In this document: piece after piece, positions 25,972-34,015 of the stretch
Layout: every line of letters starts with the position of its first letter
Position numbering within the stretch: the stretch's first letter is position 1
Source of the DNA: JAAXPZ01 sp965215705
GTDB lineage: Bacteria; Campylobacterota; Campylobacteria; Campylobacterales; Sulfurovaceae
Direction: 5' to 3'
Assembly: GCA_965215705.1 (NCBI GenBank)
Contig: CBDCEE010000003.1
Location: 372,001 to 436,000 of the forward strand
Length of the DNA: 64,000 nucleotides
Program-made: the position numbers and the translations under genes
The notes under the pieces: model-generated
Told to the model about the DNA's origin: nothing
The model's database searches: none
Seen by the model: only the letters and a program-made list of their open reading frames with translations

Positions 25972-26601
25972 ATGAAAAAGATGGGTACAAAAGAGAAGAT
26001 ACTTGCCAAATCCCTTACCCTTTTTGGGAAGTCTGGATTTGCAGAGACAAGTGTACGAGACATCGCTAAAGCAGTAGGATTACAGCCTGGGGCTCTCTAC
26101 AATCACTTTAAAGGAAAGGACGACATACTCCAAGCCCTACTTGGTAATCTCATGGAGTCTGCGATCGTGACAATATTTGAAGATAAGGACCCTCAAGAGC
26201 TCTCTAAGCGTCCAAAAGCACTTTTGTCGAATATAGCTACGACTTTCAAGCTTTTAAGCTTTGACAGCAAAAATGAAGCACTTTTTAAACTTTTGATGCA
26301 AGAGATGTATAAGAATATCAAGGTAAGGGATCTCTATCTAGAGTATTTCTATCAGCAAAATGTCAAAAAGCTCTCTGCCGCACTCTTTATGATGATGCAG
26401 GAGGAACGCATACGCTCTTCTGACCCACTTGTCCTTGCCAATGAGTTTCTTTCTCCTCTTTTTTTCTATCAGTCGCAGGTTGTCTTGCTAAAGATAGACG
26501 GAAAGTCAACCTCCTCTGCTGTGACCCTGTTTGAAAAGCATGTGGATTTCTTCTGGGAGAGTATCCGGATTGAAGAGGCACGGCAGGAGACACTGTTTTA
26601 G
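25972..26601 (+). CDS. TetR/AcrR-family transcriptional repressor
   Basis: The protein has 209 residues from the ATG at 25972, which has GAGGA 6 nt upstream. An N-terminal helix-turn-helix is clear: GFAETSVRDIAKAVGLQPGALYNHFKGKDDIL (residues about 22-53). The ligand-binding half is all helical and not assignable to a ligand. Three matching palindromes upstream, one inside its promoter, indicate that it represses itself. No efflux or catabolic gene lies next to it, so its other targets are elsewhere or lost. Confidence 0.9.
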   Translation: MKKMGTKEKILAKSLTLFGKSGFAETSVRDIAKAVGLQPGALYNHFKGKDDILQALLGNLMESAIVTIFEDKDPQELSKRPKALLSNIATTFKLLSFDSKNEALFKLLMQEMYKNIKVRDLYLEYFYQQNVKKLSAALFMMMQEERIRSSDPLVLANEFLSPLFFYQSQVVLLKIDGKSTSSAVTLFEKHVDFFWESIRIEEARQETLF

Positions 26602-26614
26602 GTACGCCCACTCA

Positions 26615-27274
26615 CTACAGTAATCCTTCCTCAGCAAAACTATAATACCCCTGCTTAGAGAGTATGACATGATCGAGTAGTTCTATGCCTACCAGGGTAG
26701 AGACCTCTTTGATCCTCTGGGTGATCTGCATATCTGCCCTGCTCGCTTCTAGCGTACCCGATGGATGGTTATGTGCGATGATAATCCCTGCTGCACGGTC
26801 TGCAATAGCATCAGCAAAGACCTCTCTAGGATGGACGAGGCTCTGGTTTAGAGTGCCAATGAAAACGGTGCGGGTATTGATGATATGTGAAGCACCATCC
26901 AGCGTGATGCTCAGAAAATGCTCTTGAGACTTACTGCTAAAGGCTTTGAGCTCTTCATAGACATCTGCTGCATCCGTAATACGTTTGTTGGTACGTATCA
27001 GGTAGCGTTTGGAGAGTTCGATAGAAGCGAGGATCTGAGAAGCTTTAGCAATCCCCAATCCATGGATATCACAGAGTGCTTGGAGGCTAAGGTTCTCGAA
27101 ATCATTATCCAGCATAGTGACGATCTCTTTGGCTAATTTGCGTACATCCTTGCCTTGTATGCCCGAGCCCAAGAGTATCGCTACGAGCTCCTCGTTTTTG
27201 AGAGATGCTGCTCCTTTGGCTACGAGTTTCTCTCTAGGCTTATCATGCTCGTGGAGATCAGCGATCTTTTTCAT
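26615..27274 (-). CDS. radC: RadC-family JAB/MPN protein
   Basis: A protein of about 219 residues. The N-terminal HhH-like part (LLGSGIQGKDV..., IHGLGIAKASQI) is followed by a JAMM metal-binding domain with HNHPSGTLEASRAD and an upstream Glu. The family was once linked to DNA repair but its role is unproven. The start at 27274 has AAGGG 6 nt upstream. The frame is open further upstream but would run into the lysE promoter. Convergent with tetR. Confidence 0.9.
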   Translation of the reverse strand: MKKIADLHEHDKPREKLVAKGAASLKNEELVAILLGSGIQGKDVRKLAKEIVTMLDNDFENLSLQALCDIHGLGIAKASQILASIELSKRYLIRTNKRITDAADVYEELKAFSSKSQEHFLSITLDGASHIINTRTVFIGTLNQSLVHPREVFADAIADRAAGIIIAHNHPSGTLEASRADMQITQRIKEVSTLVGIELLDHVILSKQGYYSFAEEGLL

Positions 27275-27400
27275 ATTGGCCCTTTGTATATCATGTCCAT
27301 AAGTGTAACCCAAAAAAGTATTTTTATGTAAAAATATGACAAATTGACATACTTTTGGATAAGAACTATGGTACAATTATTCAAAAACAAAGGATTACTC

Positions 27401-28057
27401 ATGTCACTTGATCTCTATTTCGCCTATGTGGTGATTGCCTTTTTTACGATTGTAAGTCCTGGGGCTGCGATACTGTTGGCGATCCACAATGGACTGAGTC
27501 TTGATCTGCGGGCCGTAGCGATCTCTACCCTAGGTAATATACTGGGACTATTTATCCTCTCTACGGTAGCGATGTTTGGTGTAGGCGTACTACTACAGAC
27601 CTCTGCACTGTTCTTTCTCATCCTAAAAGTCGTAGGTGCACTCTATCTCATCTATCTAGGTACCAAGCAGATCTTTGGGGATCATGCCAAACTTATCGCT
27701 GAGGATGGGATAGAGAAGAGAAAAGTCTATGATGCGTGGAAAGTATTCAAAAAAGGCTTTTTGCTGGCAGTGACCAACCCCAAGCCGATCCTTTTCTTTA
27801 CCGCGATCTTCCCCTTGTTTATGGATAGTACACATGCTGTGCTACCCCAATTCTTCCTCATGACAGGTACGTTTATGCTGATCTCATTCTGTTCACTGCT
27901 CTTCTATGGATATATGTCCGGTGTGGCAAAGTCATGGTTCTTTGATGAGAGACGTTTGGGGATGTTTTATAAAGTATCAGGTTCACTGTTTATACTAATG
28001 GGGATCGGGATGCTCTTTCTCGACCAGAAAGTACAAAAAGCAGAGATACATCCGTAG
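27401..28057 (+). CDS. LysE/RhtB-family amino-acid exporter
   Basis: The protein has 218 residues with about six membrane segments, and the N-terminal SPGAAILLAIHNGLS is the LysE/RhtB signature. The substrate (lysine, homoserine, threonine or others) cannot be read from sequence. AAAGGA precedes the ATG at 27401. It diverges from radC, and TTGACA at 27345-27350 may serve as its -35. Confidence 0.85.
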   Translation: MSLDLYFAYVVIAFFTIVSPGAAILLAIHNGLSLDLRAVAISTLGNILGLFILSTVAMFGVGVLLQTSALFFLILKVVGALYLIYLGTKQIFGDHAKLIAEDGIEKRKVYDAWKVFKKGFLLAVTNPKPILFFTAIFPLFMDSTHAVLPQFFLMTGTFMLISFCSLLFYGYMSGVAKSWFFDERRLGMFYKVSGSLFILMGIGMLFLDQKVQKAEIHP

Positions 28058-28092
28058 GGGGCTCCCCCTGCTGGGTGCCCTTTTAAGAGACT

Positions 28093-28296
28093 CTATATTA
28101 GTCCCATCTCCTGGAACAGTGCTTCGATCTTGGGAGAGATAGAAGCCAACTCCTGATAGATAGCACCAAATGCCTTGTCCTGGGCATACCACTCTTCGAT
28201 ATGTTTATAGGAGTTGCTTTTTTCATCTTCACTTAGTTCTAGTTTATCTAGATGGGATCGTATCTCTTGAAACCGTTGTATATCTTTATTGCTCAT
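28093..28296 (-). CDS. Small protein of unknown function
   Basis: A 67-residue charged, helical protein (MSNKDIQRFQEIRSHLDKLELSEDEKS...) without signal peptide or membrane segment. AAGGAG lies 6 nt before the ATG at 28296, which supports this start over the ATG 39 bp upstream. It follows the racemase gene on the same strand by 39 bp and may be in its transcript. Not recognised. Confidence 0.6.
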   Translation of the reverse strand: MSNKDIQRFQEIRSHLDKLELSEDEKSNSYKHIEEWYAQDKAFGAIYQELASISPKIEALFQEMGLI

Positions 28297-28335
28297 GACT
28301 GACTCCTTTGTTTGGACTATTTTATTATAGCACAA

Positions 28336-29031
28336 TTAGGTATCGAGCATCCATTGTACTGCTGCATCGGCATGGATCAGTGTCGTATCATAGATAGGCA
28401 GAGTACTGTCTGATTGTGAGACCAGTAGTCCGATCTCTGTACAACCTAGGATCACTGCTTCTGCGCCCTGCTCTGCTAAAGAGCTGATCACCTGTGCATA
28501 ATACTCTCTTGAAGCCTCTTTTGTGATGCCTAGACAGAGCTCTTCATAGATCACTTTATGGATCATCTCTCTCTGGGATGCATCAGGAGTGAACACTTCG
28601 AGATCAAACTTATCGGAGAGTCTTCCTTTATAAAAATCCTCTTCCATGGTAAAGGCTGTCCCTAAAAGCCCTACCTTCTTCACCCCATCTGCAATGAGCC
28701 TCTGTGCCGTAGCATCGGCGATATGCAGAAGAGGGACGTTAATATTTTTTGATATGGATGCACTAAGCTTGTGCATGGTATTGGTGCAAATGATGATACC
28801 TTCGGCACCTGCCTTCTCTAACCCATAGGCAGCATTGGCAAGGATCACACCCATACGATCCCATGCACCGTCATGTTGGAGTTTTTCAATCTCATCAAAG
28901 TCTACACTGTGGAGTATGAGTTTGGCAGAGTGGAGTCCGCCAAGATGCTGATTGATTCCTTGATTGAGGAGGCGGTAGTAGCTGGCAGTACTCTCCCAAC
29001 TCATGCCTCCCAACATCCCTAAGGTTTTCAA
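28336..29031 (-). CDS. Aspartate/glutamate racemase family protein
   Basis: The protein has about 231 residues. Both catalytic cysteines are visible in ICTNTMHK near residue 82 and LGCTEIGLL near 194, and GMLGGMSWESTASYY is the usual start of the YgeA-like group. It probably interconverts L- and D-amino acids. I prefer the TTG at 29031, with AAAAAGG 9 nt upstream. A GTG at 29064 would overlap the preceding gene and has no spaced ribosome-binding site. The true start is uncertain by 11 codons. Confidence 0.85.
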   Translation of the reverse strand: MKTLGMLGGMSWESTASYYRLLNQGINQHLGGLHSAKLILHSVDFDEIEKLQHDGAWDRMGVILANAAYGLEKAGAEGIIICTNTMHKLSASISKNINVPLLHIADATAQRLIADGVKKVGLLGTAFTMEEDFYKGRLSDKFDLEVFTPDASQREMIHKVIYEELCLGITKEASREYYAQVISSLAEQGAEAVILGCTEIGLLVSQSDSTLPIYDTTLIHADAAVQWMLDT

Positions 29032-29035
29032 ATGC

Positions 29036-29863
29036 TTACGCCTTTTTACTGCTGGAGACTTCACCTTTGTCTACACGCTTGGAGAACTCTGTCTCTTTGC
29101 CTGTTGCCAGTAGTTTAGCCTGCCCTACCCAGTCGTCACGCTTGGCACGTCCAGGGAAAGAGAGGGCACTGTCTGCCCATGCCATATTTTCCTCTGTCCA
29201 TGCAGCGATCTGGTCAAAGTGATAGATCCCGATACCATTGAGTGCTTCATCAATCTTGACACCGATCCCTTTGATGCGTGTGAGATTGTCTTTGCCTCCG
29301 GCTCTTGGAGCAGAGAGCAGTCCTTGTGGAGCCACGCCTTTGTTCTCTTCTGCATCAGTGGCTGTTTTTGTAGTCACTGCTTTTTTGGCTGTGGTTCCCT
29401 TCTCTTTTACTTGAGATTTAGGCTCTTTTTTGACTTTTGGTTCTGCTTTGGATGCAGTGTTGGCTTTCTCTTTTGTTTTGGTTTCTGCTTTTGCAACAGC
29501 TTCCTCTTTGGCCTTAGCTTTAGCCGCTTTTTCCTGCGCTGCTTTGGCTTCTACCTCTTTTTTAGCCTTTGCTTCTGCTTTGCGTGCAGCCTCAGCCTCC
29601 TCTTCTGCTCTGACTTTGGCAGCAGTCTCCTCATCTAGGAGTCTCTGTGCTTCAGCTGCCTTGGCTCTCTCTTCGGTAGCAACAGCTACTTTGCGTGCAT
29701 TGATGTCTGCATCTTCACAGCGTTTGTCATCCTCTGTGATCGGATCAACAGGGGTCTGACTCAAGTATCTCTCCCCACTTGAATCACACCCTATTCTTGC
29801 CAAAAGATACCCAATTACAAAAAAAGCCAATGCCGCTACTAACAGATATAGTAAAGTTGTCAT
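29036..29863 (-). CDS. Membrane-anchored Ala/Lys/Glu-rich protein with C-terminal HhH domain
   Basis: The protein has 275 residues. One N-terminal membrane segment (residues 2-22) is followed by a long low-complexity coiled-coil stretch of A, K and E repeats (about 60-150). The globular C-terminus is DNLTRIKGIGVKIDEALNGIGIYHFDQIAAW, a helix-hairpin-helix domain of the kind annotated as a predicted flap-endonuclease-like or DUF4332-like domain. The C-terminal domain may bind nucleic acid or protein. GGAGG lies 7 nt before the ATG at 29863. Confidence 0.7.
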   Translation of the reverse strand: MTTLLYLLVAALAFFVIGYLLARIGCDSSGERYLSQTPVDPITEDDKRCEDADINARKVAVATEERAKAAEAQRLLDEETAAKVRAEEEAEAARKAEAKAKKEVEAKAAQEKAAKAKAKEEAVAKAETKTKEKANTASKAEPKVKKEPKSQVKEKGTTAKKAVTTKTATDAEENKGVAPQGLLSAPRAGGKDNLTRIKGIGVKIDEALNGIGIYHFDQIAAWTEENMAWADSALSFPGRAKRDDWVGQAKLLATGKETEFSKRVDKGEVSSSKKA

Positions 29864-29977
29864 CCTGTTTCCTCCATTTTGATATACCTCTATTGTATTC
29901 AAATTTATTGAAAAAAGAGTAAAAGTCCGCCATAAACGTAAGAATTTTGGCTATAATTGGAGAAAAAAGAGTAAATC

Positions 29978-30718
29978 ATGTTAGAAAGACAAGCACATAT
30001 CGCACTGTTCATTGACGGTGACAACATCAGTCATAACGCTATCGAAGGAATTATCAACGAGCTCAGTAAGCACGGTACAGTCAGTATCCGTCAAGCCTAT
30101 GGAAACTGGAGCAAAGACAGCCTCAAAAACTGGGAGCCAAGACTACTGGAATACGCCATACGTCCTGTCCAGCAGTTTGACTATACCAAAAGTAAAAATG
30201 CCACAGATATCCTCATGACTATTGATACCATTGACCTGCTCCATACCAAAAAGATCGATGCCTTTGCCTTTGCAACCAGTGACAGTGACTTTACCCCTGT
30301 TGCCATGCGTGTGGCGGCCGAAGGTATCAAGGTCTTCGGATTTGGAGAGAAAAAAACACCCAAACCCTTCATGGCAGCCTGTTCGGAGTTTATCTTTACT
30401 GAGCCCCTTATGAAAACGGAAGATGACAAAAGCAGCCCCAAAAGCAAGACCAGTAAGAGAAAAGGACAGAAAGAACTCAAGCAAGATACCTGGCTGGTCA
30501 ACCTCTTGCGCAATGCAGTGGAACAGACAATGGATGAAGAAGGCTGGGCAAACCTTTCAGATGTAGGCATCTATATCAGCAACAACTCCTCCTTCTCTCC
30601 TATCAGTTTTGGATACAAGAAGCTCAGTAACCTGATCAAAGAAACAGGGTTGTTTGAGATAAAAATAAATGAGTGGAACCATCAGATGGAGATACGAGAT
30701 AAAAGGTTTGAAGGATAG
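29978..30718 (+). CDS. NYN-domain (PIN-like) ribonuclease with OST-HTH/LOTUS domain
   Basis: This 246-residue protein has an N-terminal NYN domain of the LabA/DUF88 type: FIDGDNIS (residues 11-18), KNATDILMTIDTIDLL and ATSDSDFTPVAMR supply the acidic metal-binding residues. After a Lys-rich linker comes a winged-helix region resembling OST-HTH/LOTUS (NLLRNAVEQTMDEEGWANLSDVGIYI...). The family is predicted to cleave structured RNA. It stands alone before the riboswitch gene. Confidence 0.8.
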   Translation: MLERQAHIALFIDGDNISHNAIEGIINELSKHGTVSIRQAYGNWSKDSLKNWEPRLLEYAIRPVQQFDYTKSKNATDILMTIDTIDLLHTKKIDAFAFATSDSDFTPVAMRVAAEGIKVFGFGEKKTPKPFMAACSEFIFTEPLMKTEDDKSSPKSKTSKRKGQKELKQDTWLVNLLRNAVEQTMDEEGWANLSDVGIYISNNSSFSPISFGYKKLSNLIKETGLFEIKINEWNHQMEIRDKRFEG

Positions 30719-30759
30719 TGATTTTGACAAATCTATGCTATCATTGTGAAGAAACTAAC

Positions 30760-30826
30760 GTAAAAGCCAAATTTATCGTGAGGTAAAGACGGAAAGCTAT
30801 GGGTCTCACGTAGATCGCCAAGCTAC
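30760..30826 (+). ncRNA. Cyclic-di-GMP-I (GEMM) riboswitch aptamer candidate
   Basis: The RNA shows GEMM hallmarks. A stem TTTATC/GGTAAA is capped by the GNRA tetraloop GTGA (30778-30781). Below it lies the asymmetric internal loop AAA/GAC closed by CC/GG (30767-30768 and 30791-30792), the same loop that closes on GC/GC in the Vibrio Vc2 aptamer. AAAGC (30793-30797) follows directly. A second stem has AGCT/AGCT and GGTCT/AGATC around an internal loop. A short GTA/TAC pairing joins the ends. It precedes a signalling gene by 85 nt. The expression platform is not clear. Confidence 0.7.
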
Positions 30827-30910
30827 AAAGTATACTATAGACATATTTTGATTTCCATTTTTGCCTGACATGATTGCTTTTATTGTGGTATGACCCTCAA
30901 TGGAGCACCC

Positions 30911-33067
30911 ATGCGTAAATATACATTTCTATTTTTCATCTCTACGCTCACCCTCTTTTCTGAAGTATCATCTCAGGAGGAAACCTATCATACGCAACTG
31001 ATATGGATCGCCCTGTTTGCATTGGGAATCATCAGTATGATTATGATGTTTATTCTTTCTCAACAAAGACAAAAGATCACCAAGCATCATAAAAAAATAT
31101 TGGAAAATAGAAAAGAGCTGGAGGAGACACAGTCTAAATTTTTAAACAGTATTAAAAAAGAGATGGAAAAGTTGAGAAGGAGTATCGTAGACAAGAAGCA
31201 TGTTCTGGATGAGACAGTGATCAGTGAGAACAGCCCTGGGCATACAACAACTTCAAAAAAGAACCTGCTTAACAGTACGGAATCTCTGATCGGGTATTTG
31301 AAACTTAAGTCAGAGAACCTAGAGATCAAAAATCAAAGCTTCAACCTAAACAATATGCTCAATGAACTGGCGGGGTCTTTGGCTACTACATTTCCAGGAT
31401 CAGATGTTGACCTTGTCTTTGATATGAATAATAATGTACCTAAGGTAATCATCGGTGATTCGGTGCATATTGGACAGATACTGAACAGTATTGTAGCGTA
31501 CTGTATAGCGCAAACACCGAGGGGAGTAGTCACACTGGAACTCTCTCTGTTCAATGCCTATGAGGAAGCACAGGAGCTTCAGTTCAAGATCACTGATAGT
31601 AGCATGGGTATCAGTAAAAAGGAGGTGAACAGTCTTTTCCTTCCTGAATACAACGAAGAGACGCAATCCTATAAAAGGCTGGATTTTTTTGTTGCCAAAG
31701 AGTTGATTACATTGATGAATGGTGACCTGACCGTACAGAGTACCAAAGGAAAAGGTAATCTCTTTATCCTCACCCTACCGTTTACACAAGTGGCAATAGA
31801 TGACAAGAGAAAGTATCGCCTCCCCCATAAGAAACTGACCAACAAAAAAGTATTGATCGTAGATGACAGCTATCATGCAGGGTTAGCCGCAAAGAAAATG
31901 TTTACCTATTTTAAGCATAGGGCAAAAGTACTTTCCAGTGAAGCGTTTACCCTCAATAGACCCAATATGGCAAACTATGATATTGTCATGCTCAATGAAA
32001 AGCTTTTTGAGATACATGTTGCAAGCTATCTAAAACGAATCAAAGAGGACCAAGATCTCAAAGTCATTGCACTACAAAGTATCTTTAAAGAGTCTTCAGA
32101 AAATAAAAACTACGGTGTGATCGATCGCTATCTTATGAAGCCTTTTTCACAAGAACAGGTTTTTGAGATGATTGTAGAGCTTTATGAGACAGATGAGAGA
32201 ATGGAAACGATTCGGGCATATGGTGAAAAAAATGAAACACTTTCAGATAAAGGGAATATCCAAAAAGATTCTTTTATCGAAACACCCAATATTACCATAG
32301 AGAGCTTCAAGGACTTTAGCGGTTCCCGTATCCTGATCGTTGAAGACAATATCATCAACCAAAAAGTATTACAAAACATTCTTGGTAAGGCGGGGATGTA
32401 TCTTAAGATCGCCAATAATGGACAAGAAGCGGTGGATGCTGTTAAGCAGGCTTCCGGAGAGTTCGATATGGTACTCATGGATATCAATATGCCTATCTTG
32501 GATGGGTATGAGGCGACAAAAACCATCAGAGAAGAGTATGCTTTTGATGTGCTGCCTATTGTTGCACTGTCTGCCCTGGTACTTGAAAATGAGATCCAAA
32601 AGATGTTCCAGAGCGGTGTCAACGGCTATCTACAAAAACCATTGAACATAGGTATGCTCTACTCTGCATTTGATCTCTTTATCGGAACAAAAAATAACAT
32701 GAATGAAGTGATATACCCTATGGTTAGCAATATCTATGGCATCAATATTAATCAAGGGATTGCCTATACCAATGAGAATATTGCTTTATATAAAGAGGTG
32801 CTAGATGAGTTTGTCTCTGCCTATGGGAACTCCTATCTCTTGATGGAGGAGTTTTGTGAAGCGAAACAATATGATAAGATAGAGAGACTATGTCTGGATA
32901 TGAAGGGACTTACCGGTACGATCGGTGCCTATAAAATGCATGATCTTGTAGACAGAATACAGCGATCTCTTTTCTCAAAGCATTATGCGTATATTCCCGA
33001 ATTGGTACATGAGTATAAAAGTGAATTTCCAAAACTCTCTACAGCGATCAGGAGCTATATAAGATAA
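30911..33067 (+). CDS. Membrane hybrid signalling protein with degenerate kinase, two receivers and a degenerate HPt
   Basis: 718 residues from the ATG at 30911, which has GGAG upstream. Order: signal-like segment (5-20), membrane segment (30-50), coiled coil, DHp-like region (75-155), HATPase-like region (175-295), receiver 1 (312-425), receiver 2 (472-590), HPt-like helix bundle (612-715). The usual phospho-His aligns with Lys83 (FLNSIKKEM), the N-box Asn with Tyr197, and the G1 Gly with Ser231. Receiver 1 has Asn362 instead of Asp, and the HPt His aligns with Leu662 (CLDMKG). Only receiver 2 is complete (Asp524, Ser554, Lys576). It is therefore probably a scaffold or acceptor, not a kinase. 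Confidence 0.85.
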   Translation: MRKYTFLFFISTLTLFSEVSSQEETYHTQLIWIALFALGIISMIMMFILSQQRQKITKHHKKILENRKELEETQSKFLNSIKKEMEKLRRSIVDKKHVLDETVISENSPGHTTTSKKNLLNSTESLIGYLKLKSENLEIKNQSFNLNNMLNELAGSLATTFPGSDVDLVFDMNNNVPKVIIGDSVHIGQILNSIVAYCIAQTPRGVVTLELSLFNAYEEAQELQFKITDSSMGISKKEVNSLFLPEYNEETQSYKRLDFFVAKELITLMNGDLTVQSTKGKGNLFILTLPFTQVAIDDKRKYRLPHKKLTNKKVLIVDDSYHAGLAAKKMFTYFKHRAKVLSSEAFTLNRPNMANYDIVMLNEKLFEIHVASYLKRIKEDQDLKVIALQSIFKESSENKNYGVIDRYLMKPFSQEQVFEMIVELYETDERMETIRAYGEKNETLSDKGNIQKDSFIETPNITIESFKDFSGSRILIVEDNIINQKVLQNILGKAGMYLKIANNGQEAVDAVKQASGEFDMVLMDINMPILDGYEATKTIREEYAFDVLPIVALSALVLENEIQKMFQSGVNGYLQKPLNIGMLYSAFDLFIGTKNNMNEVIYPMVSNIYGININQGIAYTNENIALYKEVLDEFVSAYGNSYLLMEEFCEAKQYDKIERLCLDMKGLTGTIGAYKMHDLVDRIQRSLFSKHYAYIPELVHEYKSEFPKLSTAIRSYIR

Positions 33068-33076
33068 GGAGCAAGC

Positions 33077-33907
33077 CTACTGAAAATGCTGGCTTTTACA
33101 GGGAAATCGTTCCCTGTTTTTTGTCACTCTTGCAAAGATGGTCAGAGGTATATGTACGCTTTGTGCGATAGATTTCAGTCTCTCTAGATGGCTCTCTTTA
33201 AAACCTATGAGCATCTCATACTCTTCTCCACTATCTCCCATTTGTTGGTTGATATTTTTTAGTATGTTTATTCCATATTTATTGATATCCAAGAGTTTAT
33301 TTGTATCACAAAAGAGCCCATCTGAGATATCCATACCTACATGGAGATAGGGTCTTGCTCTCTCAATGAACTCTGCACGAAGTGTAGGCTCTAGAAAGCG
33401 GGAGTCGTCGGCTATGTCCTCTCCCCTGAAGAGCTTCTCTAGATCTCTTTTGCTTTCTCCCAGTATACCGGTATATGCCAGAAGATCCCCCTCTTCCAAG
33501 CCTTTTCGATAGAGAGGAGCATCACTCTGAGAGATCACAGTGATGGAGATATGCAGCTTATCCCCACCGATAGTATCCCCACCAATGATTTCACATCCAA
33601 ACTCTTTGGCGGTGGACTCAAATCCTTCCATCAGCATATTGATCTCATCATTACTGAGGTCTTTTGGTATCGAAAGTGTAATCAGTGCATACTTGGGCTG
33701 GGCATTCATGGCTATGGCATCAGAGAAGTTTACCAACATCGATTTTCTGGCGATCTGGCTAAGACTCATCCATTCTCTTTTGAAGTGTATATCTTCAAAA
33801 AAAGCATCTGTACTATAGAGTTTACCTTCAACCATCGCTGCATCATCACCTATATAAGATGAACTGAGTCTTCCGATAAGATAGGCTTCTTTGTCTGTTT
33901 TAATCAT
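33077..33907 (-). CDS. thiL: Thiamine-monophosphate kinase
   Basis: ThiL phosphorylates thiamine monophosphate to the diphosphate cofactor. The 276-residue protein has IGDDAAMV near residue 19, STDAFFEDIHF near 32, NFSDAIAMNAQPKYAL near 60, GGDTIGGDKL near 111 and GMDISDGLFCD near 190, the Asp-rich nucleotide and magnesium motifs of the family. No ribosome-binding site precedes the ATG at 33907, and a TACAAT lies 5 nt upstream, so the transcript may be leaderless. Its last codons contain the terminator of the opposite gene. Confidence 0.9.
   Translation of the reverse strand: MIKTDKEAYLIGRLSSSYIGDDAAMVEGKLYSTDAFFEDIHFKREWMSLSQIARKSMLVNFSDAIAMNAQPKYALITLSIPKDLSNDEINMLMEGFESTAKEFGCEIIGGDTIGGDKLHISITVISQSDAPLYRKGLEEGDLLAYTGILGESKRDLEKLFRGEDIADDSRFLEPTLRAEFIERARPYLHVGMDISDGLFCDTNKLLDINKYGINILKNINQQMGDSGEEYEMLIGFKESHLERLKSIAQSVHIPLTIFARVTKNRERFPCKSQHFQ
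33098..33122 (+). terminator. Intrinsic terminator for the hybrid signalling gene, inside thiL
   Basis: CAGGGAA and TTCCCTG form a perfect 7-bp stem around ATCG, followed by seven T on the + strand. It lies 31 bp after the hybrid gene's stop codon and within the last codons of the convergent thiL. Confidence 0.85.
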
Positions 33908-34015
33908 GTAGAATTGTAACATATGCTGCTAATTTTTTGCTTTTGTTGTTGCATTCATTTATCTTATATCACTGTTGGGTATAATCATCTTACTTTACAT
34001 GAAGGACTTTATTCT

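Noticed and set aside
27275..27376. Upstream extension of radC
   Set aside because: It lacks a spaced ribosome-binding site and runs into the divergent lysE promoter; ATG 27274 has AAGGG.
33923..34015. Cys-rich hydrophobic N-terminal extension of SdhA as an export signal
   Set aside because: It has no twin-arginine motif, and the ATG at 34016 has a ribosome-binding site and the normal family start.
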